From: an uncultured Hyphomonadaceae bacterium
GTDB taxonomy: Bacteria > Pseudomonadota > Alphaproteobacteria > Caulobacterales > Maricaulaceae
NCBI GenBank assembly: GCA_913058335.1
Contig: CAJXPX010000002.1
Location: 1 to 64,000, forward strand
DNA length: 64,000 nucleotides
Reading direction: 5' to 3'
Positions 61,901-64,000 of this stretch are shown here, piece after piece (position 1 is the first letter of the stretch; each line of letters opens with the position of its first letter). The notes under the pieces were generated by a model. That model was not told where the DNA came from, searched no databases, and worked only from the letters and a program-made list of their open reading frames with translations. Position numbers and translations under genes: made by a program.

Positions 61901-62052
61901 TGGTTTTGCGGTATTTGGCCTTGCCCGCGCAAACGCTCTGGACCGGATGCATGTTCAGCGGAAGCGATAGAGCCGTCCACAGCTCGTCGCTGGGCCGCGT
62001 TCTGACCATTTGGCTGCGCATATTGCGGTTGGCTTGGAGACCCTCTTTGCAC
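58951..62052 (-). CDS. Large PAS histidine kinase, PleC/DivJ-like core, proline-rich ends
   Basis: A 1033-residue kinase, GTG start with GGGGG about 8 bases upstream. The N-terminal 115 residues are Pro/Gln/Ser-rich, cytoplasmic and disordered. Two helices (about 125-146 and 366-387) flank a periplasmic sensor of about 220 residues, and two PAS domains follow (about 410-650). The kinase core has His689 in SHELRTPLNAINGFSDIM and then FGPLGDARYKEYVSDILFSGQHLLSLINDILDMSKIEAGK, the pattern of PleC/DivJ/PdhS. The ATP domain ends about 930. The last about 100 residues are again Pro/Gln-rich, with five 6-residue repeats. Its target may be DivK/PleD-type regulators, inferred from the H-box. Confidence 0.88.
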   Translation of the reverse strand: MQRGSPSQPQYAQPNGQNAAQRRAVDGSIASAEHASGPERLRGQGQIPQNQPVRAPAPASSNSAYSNARQSQALAPQPPSHSDHSRSYSPSDTEPSQRLDTPKSSPLTERIDRISNRVGGTQSLKRLLFAVGAFFVLLTILALTKFYYDNERFSKQTQTNFSQSLNNLAANVSRRIDTEIAWIDQVLFSEGTAEQIVNFISQRDVIEGVAMVDANGTQLAQAGTLGGLVAKLDSRNYPTGEVQILSLVAKNGSAIPVIIRRRNDVFLLTAMSPQAFIGELSPNAALIMDGGRVIDGGGNVSSADALTVYNINAQRLAGLTKNSEETSLIPFETGKSKVWLGTAPVPKSFLSVIDIQPRGISSGLKENLMLFALLLLGMGWLIWMLASQLMRQMDIMRERQNSDEISIQRYQAAVDGSRGGVWEIDLTKNTAYLSPSLAQVFNLPKTHTTVSMPQFLGLFAPADRERLFAAIRRSHVSGDFDVELGLAHLPLYMACRGRPSVRGSDHAKIIIGMALDITEMRGAQARLQAAESRLFDALKSMTDSFVIWDQSDRLLIWNERFESFFNFQPGQLQVGIDHATVEYNGMKNVVSVTERAEGNEMELQDGRWIRYSETFTNDGGRVSIGTEVTAIRSRERELQVNQDALEKTISVLRKSQIRIVELAENYEQEKIRAEEASHSKSEFLANMSHELRTPLNAINGFSDIMKKELFGPLGDARYKEYVSDILFSGQHLLSLINDILDMSKIEAGKMSLNTEELQINEMVEQVIRIVRGRADENRLKLIFEEKPAKEIEADPRAVKQVLLNLITNAIKFTPEGGSVTIAVEPKSAGLIVRVTDTGIGISQEHIERLAQPFEQIDSQHSRQHEGTGLGLALSKSLVELHGGNFSMESKLGEGTTVTFTLPSSPPVKQEKDESTEVGSEITKLANDIAVVLSAGEARMEESSAAAQNLQQTQSQPSGAVKPAPPPRTASAPSSGQNQAQGQGSIPNQVPTPNQVPTPSQVPTPNQGPTPGQIPQRSQSAPPQLPNPYRNSAA
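59021..59110 (-). repeat. 18-bp tandem repeats in the kinase tail
   Basis: Five units of 18 bp (59021, 59039, 59057, 59075 and 59093 onward), each close to TTCGGAGTAGGGACTTGG on the + strand. They encode the hexapeptide P-T-P-N/S-Q-V/G on the minus strand. The repeat is coding and could vary in copy number. Confidence 0.85.
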
Positions 62053-62176
62053 TCATTTCCCCCGAATCACACTTCAAACGCTAAAGATTGTCGTCAGTGA
62101 AGTCGAACAAAACGTAGTTAATTTTTCATTTACCGTAGTAAGAAAATACTGAAAAACTGTGTTTTATAGCTCGAAG

Positions 62177-62926
62177 CTAAGACTTTATACGTGTTTCTGG
62201 CTCTGGTCGGCCAATTGCGTATCCTTGCGCGGCGTCAAAACCCATTTCTATAACGAAGTCTTTTATCTCGGGTGTTTCGACGCCCTCTGCGATAAATTTA
62301 ACATCCAGAGCGTCCCGCAGAGATAAGAGAGCTTTCAAAATTGCACGGTCGCGCATAGAATTTAAACTGGCCGTGACAAACCCGCCGTCAATTTTAAGCC
62401 AGTTGGCGGGAAGAGCGCGAAGATAACGTATAGACGCCGCACCGGCACCGACATCGTCGAGACACACCGGATGGCCTCTTGATTTCAAATCAGTCAACAA
62501 TGTCTCTGCGAGGACAAGATTGTCCATGTCCCAGCTTTCGGTCAGTTCAATAATCAACTTGCTCGGAGATGCTTCCAGCGCGGTCAAACAGGCCGTGACA
62601 GATCCCCGAAATGTTTCTTTATCGACCGAAGCGCCTGACAAATTTATCGCAATGCCAGTGTCTTCGGGATAATCGTTCAAGACCAATATGGCCTGCGCGA
62701 GCATGGAGAGATCCAAATCCCGAATGACGCCGCTCAGTTCGGAGGCGCGGATCACGCCTTCGACATGTTTGTCGTGATCAAAACGAACGAGCCATTCGTG
62801 ATGATGGATATGGCCGTCTTTCAGATCAACAATTGGCTGACGCAACACGGTGAAACGCTGCTCTGACACATGCTCCCGAAACCCATCTACGGTTCGGATC
62901 TCGGATATCTTTCGAACATTGTCCAT
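62177..62926 (-). CDS. EAL-domain protein (cyclic di-GMP phosphodiesterase-like)
   Basis: A 249-residue stand-alone EAL domain. The EAL tripeptide reads EWL (44-46). Other active-site residues are present: Asn95 (INLSG), Glu127 (IELTES), the Asp pair 157-158 (LDDVGAG), Lys178 (LKID), Glu214 (AEGVET) and Gln234 (AQGYAIGRP). Since Glu44 remains, activity against cyclic di-GMP is likely. The normally Phe-containing DDFG loop reads DDVG. It lies downstream of pepN on the same strand, with 71 bases between. It is one of two cyclic di-GMP-linked genes in the window, with the PilZ-like protein at 138. Confidence 0.88.
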   Translation of the reverse strand: MDNVRKISEIRTVDGFREHVSEQRFTVLRQPIVDLKDGHIHHHEWLVRFDHDKHVEGVIRASELSGVIRDLDLSMLAQAILVLNDYPEDTGIAINLSGASVDKETFRGSVTACLTALEASPSKLIIELTESWDMDNLVLAETLLTDLKSRGHPVCLDDVGAGAASIRYLRALPANWLKIDGGFVTASLNSMRDRAILKALLSLRDALDVKFIAEGVETPEIKDFVIEMGFDAAQGYAIGRPEPETRIKS

Positions 62927-62997
62927 CCTTACATTTTAACGCGATTCTCCTAAGAGAGCCTTACCAAGAAAGAAAGGAGTCCGGCCCGAATCCGCAA

Positions 62998-64000
62998 TTA
63001 CTCCACGCCGAGCGTTTTGGATGCAATCTCAAGTGTATTTTTGGACGGCTTAGCCGCGATAATATAGCGGAGTTGCGCCTTGATTAGATCCTGCCGCTGG
63101 TCATCAAGCTTACGCCATATTCCATAAGCGCCTAAAAGACGCGCTGCGACTTGAGGGTTTCGACTGTCCATATCTAAAACTTGAGACGAAAAGAAGTCAT
63201 AGCCGCTCCCGTCCGGTGCGTGGAACAAATTGGGATTTGCCATTGCAAAACTTCCGATCAGAGCGCGAACGCGGTTCGGATTTCGGCGATCATAGGCGTC
63301 ATGTTCGATCAGCGCTTCGAGCGCGGAGATGCCTTCTACATGGTGGCGCATTCCCTGAACGGAGAACCATTTATCCATGACCAGCGGATTAGATTTCCAT
63401 TTCTCGTAAAACTTCTCCATGGAGGTGTTGACCCGCTTTCCGCCGAGCTTAGTCAGAGTCATGAGCGCGGCCAGCTCATCCGTCATATTGGTGGCTGTGC
63501 CGAGCTGTTCCGTTGCAAGGCCCGCCGTGACAGCGTCGCGCCCGGACGCCAAAAGGGAAAGGCAACGATTACGCAAAGCCCGCCGTCCGGCAGACTCCGC
63601 ATCCGGACTAAAAGTACCCTCATCGGATAGGGCGTGGTAACGCATCAGCAAGTCATCCCGAAGCCGATTTCCGACGGCGCGGGAAAGCCAGTCGCCTGCC
63701 AAATAGACAGCAACAGGGTCGGATTTTTCAAGCGATTGCAGAATTTCGGCTGTGCTGGGCGGCGTTAAAGCCAAAGCCTTGAAGCTGTTGTCAAAATTTT
63801 GGTCATGGAGTGTGTTGCGCAGCGCTTCACAATACTTTCGTAGCGCGTTATCCGTTTCCGGAATTATGCCGCTTTCAAGAGCAAGGGCGATCGTGCCAAT
63901 CAGTTTGCGCGCCAAAGTTTGCCCGGCTTCCCAGCGGTTAAACGCATTAGGGTCCTGAGCCATTAGCCGAAGCTGATCTTTAGAGGTTTGTTGCGAGTTC
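62998..64000 (-). CDS. pepN: Aminopeptidase N, C-terminal part (gene cut by window edge)
   Basis: The reading frame is open to the right edge; codons before the internal Met at 63963 read NSQQTSKDQLRLMAQDPNAF, so the visible part is the C-terminal 333 residues. DPNAFNRWEAGQTLARKLI and the alpha-helical repeat domain with FHAPDGSGYDFFSSQVLDMDSRNPQVAARLLGAYGIWRKLD match the C-terminal domain of E. coli-type PepN (M1 family). The catalytic GAMEN and HEXXH motifs would lie outside the window. It removes N-terminal residues from peptides in the cytoplasm. Confidence 0.93.
   Translation of the reverse strand, partial: NSQQTSKDQLRLMAQDPNAFNRWEAGQTLARKLIGTIALALESGIIPETDNALRKYCEALRNTLHDQNFDNSFKALALTPPSTAEILQSLEKSDPVAVYLAGDWLSRAVGNRLRDDLLMRYHALSDEGTFSPDAESAGRRALRNRCLSLLASGRDAVTAGLATEQLGTATNMTDELAALMTLTKLGGKRVNTSMEKFYEKWKSNPLVMDKWFSVQGMRHHVEGISALEALIEHDAYDRRNPNRVRALIGSFAMANPNLFHAPDGSGYDFFSSQVLDMDSRNPQVAARLLGAYGIWRKLDDQRQDLIKAQLRYIIAAKPSKNTLEIASKTLGVE

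Noticed and set aside
1-64000. Defence systems, toxin-antitoxin pairs, insertion sequences, integrons
   Set aside because: Looked for on both strands; no transposase, inverted-repeat pair, nuclease/methylase cluster or small toxin pair was found.

Overview
The window is one contiguous piece of alphaproteobacterial chromosome. The indicators are a complete RcGTA-type gene transfer agent (GTA) cluster, a MucR/Ros regulator, a DUF2336 protein, a DUF6456 protein, a PleC/DivJ-type histidine kinase and candidate CtrA half-sites. Moderate GC, a large TonB-dependent receptor with its own energising complex, and an Mrp-type cation antiporter operon suggest a marine relative of the Caulobacterales (Hyphomonadaceae/Maricaulaceae-like). 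That placement is an inference from gene content. Coding density is very high: no gene-free stretch exceeds 300 bases.

Layout: 0-7.3 kb holds housekeeping and hypothetical genes (membrane PilZ protein, aroC, OmpA-like lipoprotein, J-domain protein, pdxH, DUF1499 protein, MBL hydrolase with an ATP-grasp-like partner). 7.4-24.9 kb is a nutrient-uptake block: TonB-dependent receptor, S9 peptidase, sppA, tRNA-Gln, then an operon-like run of two DUF3450 proteins, a TtpC-like and a short ExbB-like channel protein, two ExbDs, TonB and a TPR protein, closed by a convergent oligopeptidase B. I infer peptide import and hydrolysis. 25.1-34.7 kb holds a DUF2336 protein and an Mrp/Mbh-like antiporter operon with three ND4/5-type subunits and no full-length MrpA. 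34.7-35.9 kb holds a MucR regulator and a PAS protein.

36.0-50.7 kb is the GTA locus. A DnaA-domain-IV-like HTH protein and a DUF6456 protein, resembling the Caulobacter activators GafY and GafZ, lie directly upstream of a full set gp1-gp15 (terminase, portal, protease, capsid, connectors, tail, baseplate/host-specificity protein). There is no integrase, replication or lysis gene. GafZ is known as an anti-terminator, and two sequences here look like strong intrinsic terminators inside the structural cluster: one within the first codons of the portal gene and one after the capsid gene. This is the most interesting mechanistic signal in the window.

50.7-64 kb is envelope and signalling: a CbpA-like chaperone; a PepSY-RR-HK operon with a PhoP-like direct repeat upstream; a DUF938 methyltransferase; a DegP protease followed by a second RR-HK pair; a large PleC-like kinase with proline-rich ends; an EAL protein; and the 3' part of pepN running off the right edge.
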